From assembly GCA_000349905.1 (NCBI GenBank), contig KB722736.1, positions 2,740,754 to 2,804,753 of the forward strand: a DNA stretch of 64,000 nucleotides, in the 5' to 3' direction. How positions within the stretch are numbered: the stretch's first letter is position 1; every line of letters starts with the position of its first letter. Shown here one piece after another: positions 33,584 through 46,314 of the stretch. The notes beneath the pieces were generated by a model that worked only from the letters and a program-made list of their open reading frames with translations, ran no database searches and was not told the DNA's origin. The position numbers and the translations under genes were made by a program. The DNA is from Volvariella volvacea V23. Lineage: Eukaryota > Basidiomycota > Agaricomycetes > Agaricales > Pluteaceae.

Positions 33584-36500
33584 TTACACACCGGATTGCT
33601 CCGTTTTGACTTGATCCGCATTGTCGTGTTCTGGTTCACTGCCCGGTGTGCTTGTGGGAGTGATACCCAAATCCTGAGAGGTGAATCCGGATACATCGAA
33701 TGAACTTCCAGATCCCGAGTAATCAGGGAAGTTAAGTCCAGAGGTTTGAACAGAAGGAAGTGGGTCATCTTGGGGTGGAGCAGTGTCCATGTATGACAAC
33801 GAAGTATAAGCATCGGAGTTGAAAGAGGATGTAGGATCAATGGAGGCGCCCGCGTAGTTATCTTGTTGGAGTGCAGCCAACATACTCGATGTAGTGGGTG
33901 TCGTCATCAATCCTGTCGAACCGAACCCGCCTGAGGCATCCATTCCCAAGTTAAAGAATTGTTGTTGCATCACTGGCTCTACTGAAGCTGCTACAGAGTT
34001 TGTTGATAGCGCTACATTTCGCAGTACATTGACTGCAATCCAATCGCTGTGAACCAGGCATGAGTATGACAGCAACTCTTAAGCAGGTGATCACTCACTC
34101 CAAGAATAATTTCAGAATTTGGAAGGCACCGAAAGCAGGGTCACTTCTAATGGTCTGAAGGGCAATTAATGCAAATCATGCGGCGCAGCAGGTAGACTTA
34201 CCAAGTCCCTCATCACTTGACTAGTAACGTAGCCCCATCTGATGAGGACGCTACGAGAACTCATTGTCGCCCTATCCTCAGAGCCGTTGTGGTGCGTTCG
34301 GCTTCCACCCATCAATCGCTCACAGCACTTGTCAGCCCAGGACATAACTTCCCGAACAGGTTCGGGGGTCTTTGTCAAACTATCCAGTAAGGTCACGAAT
34401 TCCACTTCCAGTAATTGGACCAAGTCTTCGTGCCTGCAATTGCAGACCAAGGCGGATTGGTTGCGCACTGACTCAAAATCAACTTTCTGCCATGAACGGC
34501 GCATGTCTGCCAACTGTTTCTGATTGGTCAGCACAGTATTGAGGGCTTGGGTGACTTGATATATATCAAGGAAGCGCACTAACACACATCAATATCGAGT
34601 AAGAAAACCAAGTAAAACGACTCACAAACTAGGTGTCCAAAACGAGCACCAAGCTCCACTTTTGGTTCAACAAAGGTGTTACCATAATTCTCAAGGGCGA
34701 TTAGCAGGATTTTCTCCATCTTATTGGCTAATTGACGCAGACTAGTGATGGATGCCGAAGGGATTGGTGACAACATTTGTGACCGCAAAATTTCCAGAAT
34801 TTCCTGCGGGAGACTTAGCATTTGAGGGGCATAGCATCCGCTGATGATACTCACATCATAGACAATAGCATCGGCCTTGGCCATAAGGCCAGCGATTGCG
34901 GGGGCATGAACGACCTCTCGGTGATGCCCAACCAGATTCGTCCAGAAAGTTCGTAGATGCATTTCAAATTGATCGAACCTGAATGATCGAACACTCTCGA
35001 GGAGTGCATCAAGGTGGTCTTGGAACCATCCCCAAACCTCCCTTGCGGCTATGCTGTGCGGTGTGGTCGAGGTTGCACCAACAGCCTCGTCAATAGAGGG
35101 GAAGTGAAGAAGTTGTCGAACAGAGATTGGTTGCGCAGATGCCAGGTAGGGCACAGGGTTCGGCGTGGGAGCGGAATGGGATTGAACGGCCAACGAAGGG
35201 TCTGGCTGTGTGTGCCGGCGAATGGAAGCCTGGGGAGGATACGTACCGGAAGATCTGTGAGATGCTTGTGCTTGAGCAAGCAGTGTCGCTGCGGTGGGTG
35301 TTTTGTCACTCAGATCAGGTGTAAAGGCCACGTTCTTGGTTTCATTGTTCAATGTAAGGGAGTTACGTTTGGAGCCAAGGGCGGAGTGACCACCTTCGGA
35401 GTCGTCGTCCTCGTCCTCATCGGATCGGCCCCCGGCACTACTAGACTCGACTTGTTCGCTGGCAAGACGGGCAGCATTGATCGAGGCCTGAGCAGCGTTA
35501 TTGTTCGATTTTTGGATGAAGTCTTGTAGCCACTCGGCTTCTGCCGAGGTAGCAGGCCGGATCCCGCAGTCTATGACAGGTGAAAAGAAGAGAACAAGAG
35601 ATGAGGTGCGGTCGATAACGGTTGAAAAAAATCTGGGACCCACAATGATATTTGCTGTTCCCTCGTACACCGAGTCGACGGGTCTTGATGGTTGGGAAAC
35701 AAAGTCGGATAGCCTTGCCAAGAGTGGCGGTGTTGATATGGGGAATGCCATATTGCTCACAAACCCGACGATAAGAAAGATATAGGCCTTGACGGGGTAC
35801 ATTCCCGTCGGGATAAGGAGCATAATTGGCGGTCAACCTGTTGTATGGGCGCATATACTAAGCTATAACGAAGATGACGATGTGGACACGAGACTGACCA
35901 TGCCTGGACAAAAATCTGCTTTGCCCGATCCGAGGCGCTAGTGGTAGTCGCAGCGCGGACATTGGCTGCGAGTTTTTCGAGTGCATGATGATCAGGATTG
36001 AGAGTCATTCTACCGAAAGCGCCAGCGGTGTGAAGAGCCTCCTGATTTGGGGCCATGGTGTGGCTCCCACCATACATGTTGTGATAGTCAGGGGTAGGGT
36101 TCCCTAGGAACATCGAGATGTCGTCGGCCTCACTTGACGAGGAATGAACGCTGTCTGTCTCACGGGGATAGGGTGAGGCGGCAACGCGAGCTCGGATGTG
36201 GCTGGGGCGGATAGGGCCTTTCAATGCTGGATTTGTGATGTTGTGATTAGGGGGCGACTGTAGAGAATACATGGTTGGAGGGGCACAGATGGATTCGCGG
36301 AGATGGCACCACAGTTTAATAGAGGAATTGCGGGGGGGGACGGATTTGAGTGATGAGAGTGGAAAGGAAATGGAGAGGCGCAAAGTTGAGCAGGTGCAAG
36401 GAACGGAGCGGAGAAAAAAATGGGGATCTTACATGGTCGGTTTGAAGCGAACTGTTGAGAGAACCCATATGATAGGGAGAACCATAGAGATCCTCTGGCG

Positions 36501-36678
36501 ATGGGGCAACACCCATTTGGATTCGAGAGAAACCGCCTTGCGAAGAATGGGGACGGGAGTGGGACGAATGGGTTGAATTGGATGAAACGGAGTTGGAACG
36601 AGAGTGGGATGCAGGATGAACTGGCAAAAAGTCGAGGGGTACAGTAGAGGGCATGAGCTGCATGTTGACTGCAGTCAT
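33584..36678 (-). CDS. RFX1: RFX-family transcription factor
   Basis: Winged-helix regulator binding X-box DNA; yeast Crt1/Rfx1 represses DNA-damage genes. The DNA-binding domain lies across exons at about 35830-35580: LTANYAPYPDGNVPRQGLYL, then SYRRVCEQYGIPHINTATLG, KAIRLCFPTIKTRRLGVRG and NSKYHCGIRP. Downstream is the RFX extended/dimerisation region (REVWGWFQDHLDALLESVRS, FEMHLRTFWTNLVGHHREVV, SVLIRWGYVTSQVMRDLTIRS, DDWIAVNVLRNVALSTNS). The N-terminal exon is Ser/Pro/His-rich (MTAVNMQLMPSTVPL) and followed by an unusually long intron of about 170 nt (36265-36435). The C-terminal end is Ser/Thr/Asp-rich, possibly regulatory. Confidence 0.92.
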
Positions 36679-37090
36679 AATGGGGGACGATGAAGGGAAA
36701 AGACAGGAGAGCAGTGGATGGACAGGAAGAAAAGACGGACCAGCCGTGGATGCAACAAAAGAGACGATAAGAAGGGAAGAGGAAGAGGCGGGAGTGGGAC
36801 TGAGAAAGAAAGGTGGGAGGAGAAAAGAAAGGGCTCTGAGGATGAGACTGAAGGAAATGCGAAAGCGAAATGCACCCCGCCGGTGAGGATAATTGAACGG
36901 AGTGAGCGTTGGCTCGAGGTTCGGAATCAAGGTGTTGGTTACCAGATCAGCAATGTCTGCGGGTGCACAATCGTCAAGACAACAACCCATCCGCTTTAGG
37001 GCCCCTTATAAACTACCCTTCCCGGTCCATTGCCCCCATTCTCTCACGATCAATACACGCCCCTTATCCTACATATGTCCTATTTTCTAT
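36679..37090. promoter_or_regulatory. RFX upstream region / PPN1 3' end
   Basis: 412 bp. A purine-rich tract on the + strand (36740-36890), hence C/T-rich on the RFX sense strand, is typical of fungal promoters and 5' UTRs. Confidence 0.4.
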
Positions 37091-39710
37091 CTACTTGCCC
37101 TCCTCCCCGCCCAGATACATGTACTTCCGGTAGCTCTTCCTCAGTTTCTTCTCCCCCCTGTCCCCAATCTTCCGTGCGAGGTTCACCCACGACCCAATCG
37201 TCAGGTCCTCCAGCTCGTATGGTGCAAACTTGCTCGCCGTCACAGACCCGTTCCGCAGCGACCGCGGCAGATGCACAAGCGGTATTGGGTAGTGGAACTC
37301 ATCCTCCTCCGCACTCGAGCCGTCCTCTGACGGATGCAGCGACTCCGGCCGAAACGTCATGTACTCCAGGCGGAAATGAGGCTTTTCCTGTTCATCAGCT
37401 TTGTCCAAATCTGGCAAGTAATACTATTCCACCGCCCAGCACAGTATCAGCAAGGGCCCTTTGTGAATAACCCCAACGGGATTCCATCATTCCTCACCTG
37501 TGCATAGCCCAGTGGTGTCCATTTTCGATTGCTGCGCGACGGCGACTCTGGGTCTGAGTGCCACGTCTCGTTCAAATGGCATTTCCAGGAACTCGCATAT
37601 GGCTCTAACTTGCAGTGCTTGTCCTTGTCCCGCTGATTCCCCCGTCGATGCCCGTGGTGGCGATTCTTCCCACTCGTGGAGATCTCATCGGAATTTTCAG
37701 TGATATTGTATGAAAATACCCGGAATGTAGGTAGATATGGGTTCGGAACAACTGGTGGAGAGACGTTGATTACGGCGTAATCATCCATCGACACATCGTC
37801 TGAATCCTGGGGTAGAGCGGCGTATTCGCGCAGCAGAGTCTCGTACAGCTCTTCCCTCTGCGTGTGAGGGGCCTTCTCAGACTCTTCGGACACAAACTCC
37901 AGGTCAATTGCTTCAATAAAAGCGAACTGTTTCCTGCTGTCAGCATGTTGCCACGATGACTCACAAGTCAACTAACATGATCTGCGTTCATATGCTGCGA
38001 CGAAAATGAGTAACTCTATCACAAGAATATGACGACGACGCACTCCAAAAAGGTGGCCTAGGATCGTATCCTGATACCTCAGTGCCAACTCGGCGTAGCG
38101 TACATACTAAATGCAATGATGAGCCATCGCGGGAGCGCGGTTAATGACCACTAACTCACACACTCGGGAAAGTAATTTCCTGGAGACGGTGGTACATGGC
38201 CTAAATCGATAGAGTTAACACCAATATACGCCCATGGCCCGCCCCAAATACTGACCAGAAATATACACCTACGGAATATCAGTCTTGAGATATTGGGTCA
38301 CATGGAATTGGGCAATTGCTCACATGCAGACCGCGTTCGCGGTACATCTTCAACTGGACATCAAGCCAGTCCAGCTGAAGATTTCCCGGGTCTTCTGGTT
38401 CCTTGTAAGGGCATCCTCCGACAGCTGGTGGGCGCATGAACCATCTTTTGTTGCGCATCGGTTAGTGATAACGTACCTTTGTTGGAGTCATAGAAATACA
38501 TAGTATTCAGGGCGATGACAGCTATCTGGTTGGGAACAACTTCCACCGAGTAGTAGGCTCCTCGCTGGAAAACTTGGTGGTACGGAAAGGGAATAAATTT
38601 CTTCCATATTCTAGGAGGACGATGAGTCCGAATCGGGTCGTAAGGCGATAATCAACTTACGATGAGTACTCATTGGTGAGACTATTAGGCCCTGTTGGTG
38701 ATATTCATTAAGAAAAGGCACGACAACTAGGGGCATTTCGTGTACCTGGAGTTAGGATATTCTGCCGCGGGCATAATAATGAACTTAACCGTGCCAGATA
38801 CAAAATAAGAATAGGGTCTTACATGCGCTGTTTGAATGGGTCAGTAAGGATAGGGATCCTCAGAAGACAGGTACACTCACGCCATACATCATTATTCCCT
38901 ATTTACTTGCCCAGTCAGTCTACTTTGATGTACGCTGAGCACAGTATGTACTGCGATGTAGGCTCACCTAAACTGGGAACGACAGGGATTCCGCGACTCA
39001 GAAATATTTCGTCCATCCGTCGCGCAACGGCTCTGTTGAGGTCATAAATTTCATCAGGCGTGCGGGGGAGCTTTCTGTCATTATCGTGTCTGTAGCAATC
39101 CCACCCAGAATGTCGGCAACAGAATGGGGCAAGGACAGCCACTTTAAAGTCAGCCACCAAGATGAATTCCGAACTCTGACCACGAGTTCTTACCGTGCGT
39201 TGTCTCCGGTCCCTGCGTATGAGGCGCCAATGTGAATGGACGATTGGAGTAAAGGGGATGATGAATAGACCCACAGATAACAAAATCCAACTCCGATGCC
39301 CAGTTCTTGTCCAAAAAGTCAAGTGTGAAGTTTGTTAGTGTAAATGGCGAATCACATTCACTGGACCCGGACACATGCGTGAGGATTGAATATAAAGGAT
39401 GGGTGACTGACATACGAATAGGGTGTCCCATAATATCCTGCGGCTTCTTCATGTTTCTTCGGCCTCTTCCTATGGCAAGCAGTGGTTAGGGAAGAATGGG
39501 CCCTGTAATGGGGGTCTGGGTGGATATCGGTTATCTGGAGAAACCTTCCTCGGAGGGATCGCGGGCCTTTTAGAAGAAGTGAACTAGTGCTCGAAGGAGA
39601 CAAGAGGGGGGCATACTTGTTGCGGGTGCTTGGAAAGGGACCTGTATGGGAGAGGGGGATGCAGCATGGAGGGCGGTGGCCAGCACGAGCAGATGATAGA
39701 GAGATGGCAT
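37091..39710 (-). CDS. PPN1: Endopolyphosphatase Ppn1
   Basis: Vacuolar metallophosphatase that cuts long polyphosphate chains. The N-terminus is hydrophobic (MPSLYHLLVLATALHAASP; signal or anchor). Metal-binding motifs: LQITDIHPDPHYR, DFVIWTGDNARHDNDR, IPVVPSLGNNDVWPHNILTPGPN and a later GHMNAD region. The gene is extremely fragmented: exons of 19 nt (39194-39212), 18 nt (38881-38898), 5 nt (38823-38827), 16 nt (38746-38761) and 31 nt (38661-38691), each flanked by GT and AG and each needed for the conserved reading. After KKFIPFPYHQVFQRGAYYSVEV and CPYKEPEDPGNLQLDWLDVQL comes a long acidic vacuolar-side region and a basic end (YRKYMYLGGEEGK). Confidence 0.92.
38823..38827 (-). other. 5-nt micro-exon of PPN1
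   Basis: The five bases CGCAT lie between AAACAG and GTAAGA. With the flanking exons they complete Pro-His in GNNDVWPHNIL, a conserved stretch of the family. Skipping it shifts the frame. Inferred from sequence only. Confidence 0.75.
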
Positions 39711-40505
39711 GATGTCTGAGGGCGAAGAGGAGTAGCTGGGTGGAGGAGTACACCCCAGGAGCCCCTAGAGGCACGGATTTGGCCTGTGGTGATGCAAAGG
39801 TATACCTTTGCAGAAGTTGAATGCCTCTCGCACGTTTGTGCTGCTCCGTTGCCACACCGTGACTTTGCCGTAACGCAAGGACTGCCCTGCCACTTTTGGT
39901 CGTCATCCCCGTCCACAACACTCTGGCCTTGCCGCACTATTCCCAATGCGCAGTGTACGCCACCCAGTCAACTGACTAGGTCATTGGTCACTCTCGATCC
40001 CGCCAATCCGCTGGAGAGCTGGCCTGGAACATCGAGCGGCGGGTGCTCATTTCGCCACTGTCACTGCCGTGTCTCGTGATTCCCGCACAAATGCACACCA
40101 CCAAGTGCGGTGCTTCCCTATTTCTAGTTGCCGTACGCTGTAAATGCAATACTTTATTTCTGCATATGGTCACCCTCTCCCTATATTGGGCAAATAAGTT
40201 CAGGCATCAATGACTCTCAATGACTCGCACGAGAATTGCAGCATGTACATAGAATACATTGTATGAACGGCATTACTACAAGATACGGGTATGCAGGCTC
40301 ACTGTTCAGCAGGCAGGTAGTACAGACGGAATGCAGTGGCACAGGGCTCTGTGGTGGATGATGCTCATTTTCTGATCCACTCAGGCTTACTTTGTTGTGA
40401 TGGGGTGGGACGGATGCTGCTCGCTAATGTCATGCTCGTGTGCGACGGGGGTTGCGAATTGCGGCTGGTGCAGTGCCAGGAGGGCGCTTGTGTTATCGTT
40501 TCTGT
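39711..40505. other. PPN1 upstream region and spacer
   Basis: 795 bp between the PPN1 start and the stop of the next minus-strand gene. Contains the PPN1 promoter. Frames on either strand show no family resemblance. Confidence 0.4.
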
Positions 40506-40987
40506 TCAACACGTCATGTATTGATTTCTCCGCAAGCAGGCAAACCTACGCGCTGTTAGGCTGCCATAGCGGCACAAGGGACAACGGACTTACCCTGCTA
40601 TACCCACCAGGCTGGAGCGTTGACCGACTTCTCGCGATGGCATTGTGGATAGCATCATAAGAATAGCGTCTCCTGCGGGGACGCGGACAATCAGCTACGG
40701 CATAACACCGAGGGGGAAGGGTAGACGTACAGTATGCTCTCTAGTTCTGATCTCGTACGTGGCACTAGAAACAGGTCTGCGCCACTCAGATAACGCTCGA
40801 ACGCACGGTATGATGCGCAGCCAGCCACTAAGGTCTCGTTCATCGAGGGGTGTTCTGTGTCCCAACTGAACCAATTCTCGCTAGAGCGGGTATAAGCAAG
40901 GAAAGGAGGGACGACGACCAGGAGGACGTACTTGAGGTGAGTATATGCGACGGCTTCAGGGGACTGAGGCGAGAGGAATCTGTCCAT
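40506..40987 (-). CDS. Small predicted membrane protein, unknown
   Basis: I do not recognise it. It starts MDRFLSPQSPEAVAYTHLKY followed by one hydrophobic segment (VLLVVVPPFLAY). Two introns with good ends (donor GTACGA near 40768, acceptor CCCGCAG near 40679; donor GTAAGT near 40594, acceptor GCGTAG near 40547) carry the frame on through AILMMLSTMPSREVGQRSS to a stop at 40506, giving roughly 115 residues. Without splicing the frame ends at 40691. The start codon, hydrophobic stretch and phase-matched introns argue for a real gene, but function is open. Confidence 0.5.
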
Positions 40988-41591
40988 GGTGAGGGTTATG
41001 CTGTAAGGAGAGTTGTGTGGGGTGCCCGCCAAGGGTGGTGTGGAGGTTTTATACGAGGTAGGAATCGAAGCTGTGGTCTTAGCTGAACAGGCTGGGGGGA
41101 CAGCTCAGGGCAACGAGACAACAAAGGAATGGACGGGGGTCGAGACAGAACGTGCTCAACACTGGGCAAACGTGAGAGGGTCGAGGAGGGCGGTTATAAA
41201 GGAAATCAAAGGTGGCTCGTCAGTTGCGGAGGCGGATTTTTGGACAGTATCATGACCAAAAAAAAGGACTTGACGGCCGATCGCCTCATCAATGATTATA
41301 TTCGGGCAAACGTGCGTATATTGGCGCGGAAAGTGACGGTCACGGGTGACAATGGCGGCATTGTGACAGGCTGAGTGAGCATTCCACAGCCGTTATCTCT
41401 GCGTTGCACAGCGCGATAAGTGGATACTCGGCGATAGAAAAGCACTCGCGTCAGACGATTTTCCCCAAAACGTAAGAGGGACCCGTTGTGTGGGTGGCTT
41501 GGCACCGAATCTGTGATTGGCCGCGTGTGTTCCTGGAATCAAAAAGGCTACCACGCCTCGGAGTCTGCCCCGATCAGCTTGGATACCAGTC
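40988..41591. promoter_or_regulatory. Divergent upstream region: small membrane protein / acetoacetyl-CoA synthetase
   Basis: 604 bp between opposed starts. No motif can be assigned. Short frames here look accidental. Confidence 0.4.
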
Positions 41592-44500
41592 ATGGAGACC
41601 TCCCTCGCCCCCGCAGAGACCCTTAGGACAGCTGTTGCTCCTCTTTATCAACCCCACAATGTCGACGCCACGGCCACTTTTCGCTTTTTGTCCTACGTGA
41701 ATGCAAAATTTGATCTTGGCCTAGTCTCTTATCAAGATCTCTACATTTGGTCTACTAATAATATCCACCAATTTTGGTCCGCTGTTTGGAACGTCGTCCA
41801 CGTCATCGGCACCAAAGGAGATCATGTCGTCGACCACAATGCCCTTCCAGTCGCTAATCCTCCTTGGTCCAGTCCTTCCTTTCGTTCTCATCCCATATCT
41901 TCGCTCATTTGCCTCCCCAGGTTCTCCCATGCGTCCCTCAACTGGGCTGAGAACATGCTGCATTGCCGTTCCCAGGACAAAATTGCTTTGATTCACGCTA
42001 GTTTGTCCTTTTTCCCCATCCGTTCATCCACCCAGACCCTGATTGATATTGCCGCTGCCCTCGTAGCCGAACCGACCGCAGCTAATCCTACCCCAGGCCT
42101 TCGGCAGTGTTCCTATTTGGAGCTCTACAACCTCGTCGCTGATCTGGTGTCCGCATTACTCTATCATAGTTTCAAACCCGGAGACCGCGTTGCCTCTTAC
42201 TCATCCAATAACATCGTATGTCATCCCTTAATGATGTCAAGTCCATTCCGACCGCCAATGAATTGACAAACTCCTCTCCCGCCATTGTCAATGGTAAAAC
42301 AATCACCTGTTTGCATCAGGAAAATGTCGCTGCATGTCTAGCCACCACCGCAATTGGCGGCATCTGGGTTAGTGCCGCAGCTGATTTCGGCCCCCAGGGT
42401 GTGCTCGAGCGGTCAGCTTCCTTCCAATATCACCAAAGGCCTGCCATTGATCGTGTCACAGGTTTGAACAAGTGCAACCTAAATTTTTGTTTGCAGTTGA
42501 CGCTGTGGTGTTCGTTTTACCTCAACCTCGGAAGCCGTTCATTAACCTTATAGTGCAGCTACAATGGGAAAGTCCATCCCCATATCCCCAAATTGAATGC
42601 CCTTCTCGCTGGGCTTGCGAAGCAAGACAGTCGCCCCAAGGTTATAATTATCAACTCTTCCACGTCTCAGCCCGGTCGCCCAGCGGACTGGGCAGACGAA
42701 TGGCGAGATTGGGAAGCTTTTCTTGCAGACGGCCAAGCCGCAAAACTTGGTCGTACCCCCTCGGGGGAGGTAGAGTGGTATCGATCTTCGTTTGATCGTC
42801 CGCTATGGATTTTGTTCAGCAGTGGAACGACAGGTCGACCAAAGTATTTCCCTTTATTTATCCGCAAAGGGCTAGCTTTTGAGTGTTAACATGCATCAGG
42901 CCTATAGTCCATCGCGCTGGTGGTATGCTTCTCCAAGCCAAGAAGGAATTCGTTATATGCGGTGACTTGCAGCCCCATGACGTGTTCTTCTATTACACCA
43001 CAACGTGCGTCGTCCGACTCATCCTTCCGTGCCAGATTCTCATCCAATGCAGTGGATGGATGATGTGGAACTTTTTGATAAGCGGACTTAGTGTTGGATG
43101 CACGCTCGTTCTATACGATGGTAGTCCGCTGAAGGATCCTAGCTTCCTGTGGAACTTGGTAGACACACTTGGTATCACTATCTTTGGTACTAGTGCCAAG
43201 TATATCGATCAGCTGTCTGTGAGTGTGGAGAATGTTCTTGGCCCTTCTTGCATTGATTGTGCTAGAAATCGTACCGTCCGCGCGAGAACCACAAGCTAAC
43301 CAGCCTACGCCAAATATATTCTACTGGGTCTCCATTGGCCGCCCCCTTGTTCGACTATGTCTATGATCATATCCACCCTAACGTTTTGCTGGGTTCCATT
43401 ACTGGTATGTTCTTATTCAATCCAGAAAAGAGTGTTATATAGAGAGAGCTCCATAGGTGGAACAGACATTTGCTCTCTCTTTGCTGGCATGTGCACTGCA
43501 TTGCCGGTTTACAGAGGAGAGGTTCAATGTCGGATGCTTGGAATGGCTATTGAAAGCTATGCCCCTGCGGGGAAACCCTCGCTTCCCGGTGAGGCAGGGG
43601 AGTTGGTCTGCGTAAAGCCTTTCCCTTGCATGCCCCTCGGATTCTGGCCTCTTCCCGAGTACGGAAACGAGGGCGATGTCCTATCTGCAAAAATTCGGTT
43701 CCACCAGGCTTATTTTGCCGAATTTGAAGGAATTTGGTGTAAGTGCTCGATCCTGCTGACCATTAGCGATCATTCACTAAGACGCACAAAGATCACGGGG
43801 ACCACATCGTGATCACCCCTTCCCGGGCTGGCAATGGGGGAGGCGTAATCATGTTGGGACGCTCGGATGGTGTGCTGTGCGTGTCTTGTTCTCATGTGCG
43901 TCTGAATGATTGCTAATAGATATGCAGAAATCCTGGTGGAATTCGCTTTGGATCGGCAGAGCTGTATGATGTTATTGATACCTGCTTCTCGGGCCCATCT
44001 GCAGAGCATAAGATTGTTGATTGCCTGGCTGTTGGTCAGCAAATCGAGGGCGGGGCGGATGAGCGTGTAATATTATTCGTCAAACTAGCTGAAGGAGAAG
44101 CACTTTCAAAGCCATTTGAGGACAAGATCAGGGGCGAGATTCGTCTGAGAAGAAGTGCTCGACATGTTCCAGCTAAAGTAGGCAACTCAGCCTATTTGTA
44201 GCCTCCTACCCATGCCCTAATGTATCATAAATGGTCCGGATTCCCCAGCGTTTTTCTGCAAACTTCACTTCGCAGGTTAGAAAAACGNNNNNNNNNNNNN
44301 NNNNNNNNNNNNNNNNNNNNNNNNNNNNNNNNNNNNNNNNNNNNNNNNNNNNNNNNNNNNNNNNNNNNNNNNNNNNNNNNNNNNNNNTAGAGGATGGTCT
44401 GTTTGGGCGCTACCCTCATGCAAAACCCGATGCAGATAATACGAGTCGGGGATATACCCTATACAGTAAATGGAAAACGAGTCGAGGTGCTGGTCAAGAA

Positions 44501-44666
44501 GGTGAGAAGCCCCTATTTAGCGATGCAACGTGTAGCTGATACACTGATGCAGATCATCAACGGCGCGCCTCTGTCGGTAGTGAACCCGGCCACATTATCT
44601 AATCCGGAATGCCTGGTGCAGTACTTGGAGATTGGAAACAGCCTGAGGGCCGAGGTTGGGCAGTGA
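41592..44666 (+). CDS. AACS: Acetoacetyl-CoA synthetase, with an assembly gap
   Basis: Cytosolic acyl-CoA ligase making acetoacetyl-CoA from acetoacetate, ATP and CoA. Start chosen at METSLAPAETLRTAV. Family marks: IHQFWSAVWNVV, LNWAENMLHC, the SYLELYNLVADLVSAL segment, ENVAACLATTAIGGIWVSAAADFG, and VEQVQPKFLFAVDAVVYNGKVHPHIPKLN across an intron. The AMP-binding loop is LFSSGTTGRPK, then IVHRAGGMLLQAKKE, TTTGWMMWNFLISGL and FGTSAKYID. Later GEAGELVC and the C-terminal VGDIPYTVNGKRVEVLVKK and INGAPLSVVNPATLSNPECL. The 100 N at 44288-44387 remove a piece shortly before the C-terminal lysine motif; the last exon is intact. Confidence 0.9.
44288..44387. other. Assembly gap (100 N)
   Basis: Exactly 100 N; placeholder gap within the acetoacetyl-CoA synthetase gene. 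True size unknown. Confidence 0.99.
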
Positions 44667-45059
44667 GGACAATGGGCCTCGCGGGTTTGCACACGATAGA
44701 AGACAAACAACAGCACATAAGAGAGCTTTGTACACGAATGGATACATATTACAGCAATCGCCATGTCCGCGAAATTTATTTTGCATTTCACATCACGACT
44801 GACCAGAGCCTCGAGGCAGACCAAGGGCCTCCATTCCCATCCGTCTCCGGGTCGAGTCAAATCAAGTGCACCCTCACCCTTTCCATTGTGACGTTCCATC
44901 GCAAAAACGCATCGTGCACGCCTAACATACACCCTTCACGCCCACCTCGTGGTCTTCATGCTCTGATGCTTTATCATGCCGTCCTTAAATGCGCCATCCC
45001 CAAATTCTCACAATCCTTCTATCCATCAACCTTCACCAAGTACCGAGCGTAGATTCAGA
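44667..45059. other. Spacer and upstream region of MARVEL gene A
   Basis: 393 bp. No gene seen; presumed promoter of the gene starting at 45060. Confidence 0.4.
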
Positions 45060-46314
45060 ATGCCATCGTTATTCAACACAATAAGGGCATGCATATATGG
45101 TGCGCCCCAGTTGATCAATTGCTGCAATCTGTGCACGCCATTTGACGCTCGTTTCTCTCCGCCGCAGGAGCGGTGCTGCTCTTCACCGTCATATGTATTG
45201 CTATGGCTGGACATTTCCAGCACGTATTGGCCGCATCTGACCTCAGTGAGCAAGCATGCTACTTTGTCCGGATACCACGAAACTGACATGACAGTCACCT
45301 GATAGCTCGTTTTGTTCCTTTTGCCATTTTCGTTTGTACTGCCAGCTTAATTATTTTCATCATTCTGTGAGTTTTCCTTCTGCCTCGCCCGTGTAGAGGG
45401 ACCAACAAGGTACCTTGTCCGGTTAGCCTGGCTTCGAGTTACTTCTTGCGGGAGCGGAATCCAATATCGACGAGGATTGAGTTGGCATGCTTGGGTCTAG
45501 CGGGCATTTTCTGGTTGGGTGAGTGATTCCATGCTTTGACATATCAGATCGGCTGATTGCCTCTTATTCAAAGTACTTGGCGTTTATCTTACGACATCCG
45601 AGTCGCAGTCGGCGGATGTTGAATGTTTCGCATCCGAGAATGATGTGGTGCCGTTGGACGATGCTGCAGCAAGCTGTGAGCAACAAGTTCCTCTATATTT
45701 GATAATGCGGCTAATCGCCCAGCGCAGTCCATACTGACCAGTATCAAGCCATGTATCGTGTCCTCATGACGTTCGCATTGATAAATGCCACGCTGGGTAA
45801 GGGTGTTTTCATGTTACACGGAGGAAGCTCACCCTGACCACGCCACACAGTGCTCCTGGCATGCCTCGCACTTCTTTTCCTAGCTTTGAGAAGACATAAG
45901 ATGGGTGATGAACATATGTGGCATGGACCTGTGACCTCATGTGCATGGTTCAATAATTACGGGAACTCCAAACCAGCTGCGCGGCGAGGTGGTGGGAAGA
46001 TCAATCCCACAGGCATCCTTCCCACCACCGCACCAGTGGCAGCACCAGCACCCGTCACAAAGGCTTCCAATCACTCATCCACCCCCTACACACATGCTCC
46101 TCGGCGACATCACTCGAAGGGAACCCATTCGTCGAGACATGCAGATCGACGCCCTCGACATTCAGAAAAGCCATTGCCAACGCCGGTTCGACAGGACTCC
46201 CAAAAGTCCAAGTCCACCACCCGAACGGGAACATCGTTTATTGGTTCGCTGTCGTCCAATGAATTCGATAAAGGTGGTATGGTAAATCCCAATCGAGTGC
46301 ATCGATCCCGATAG
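45060..46314 (+). CDS. MARVEL-type four-helix membrane protein A
   Basis: First of two or three neighbouring membrane proteins. The start MPSLFNTIRACIYG joins across an intron to AVLLFTVICIAMAGHFQHVL (helix 1), then TRFVPFAIFVCTASLIIFIIL (helix 2), NPISTRIELACLGLAGIFWL (helix 3), a loop with Cys, and YRVLMTFALINATLVLLACLALLFLAL (helix 4), the layout of fungal MARVEL-domain proteins. A C-terminal tail of about 130 residues is Ser/Arg/His-rich (RRHHSKGTHSSRHADRRPRH) and probably cytosolic. At least five short introns. Its role is unknown; family members act at plasma-membrane domains. Confidence 0.75.

Noticed and set aside
35014..35529. 171-codon + strand frame
   Set aside because: Antisense to the RFX coding exon.
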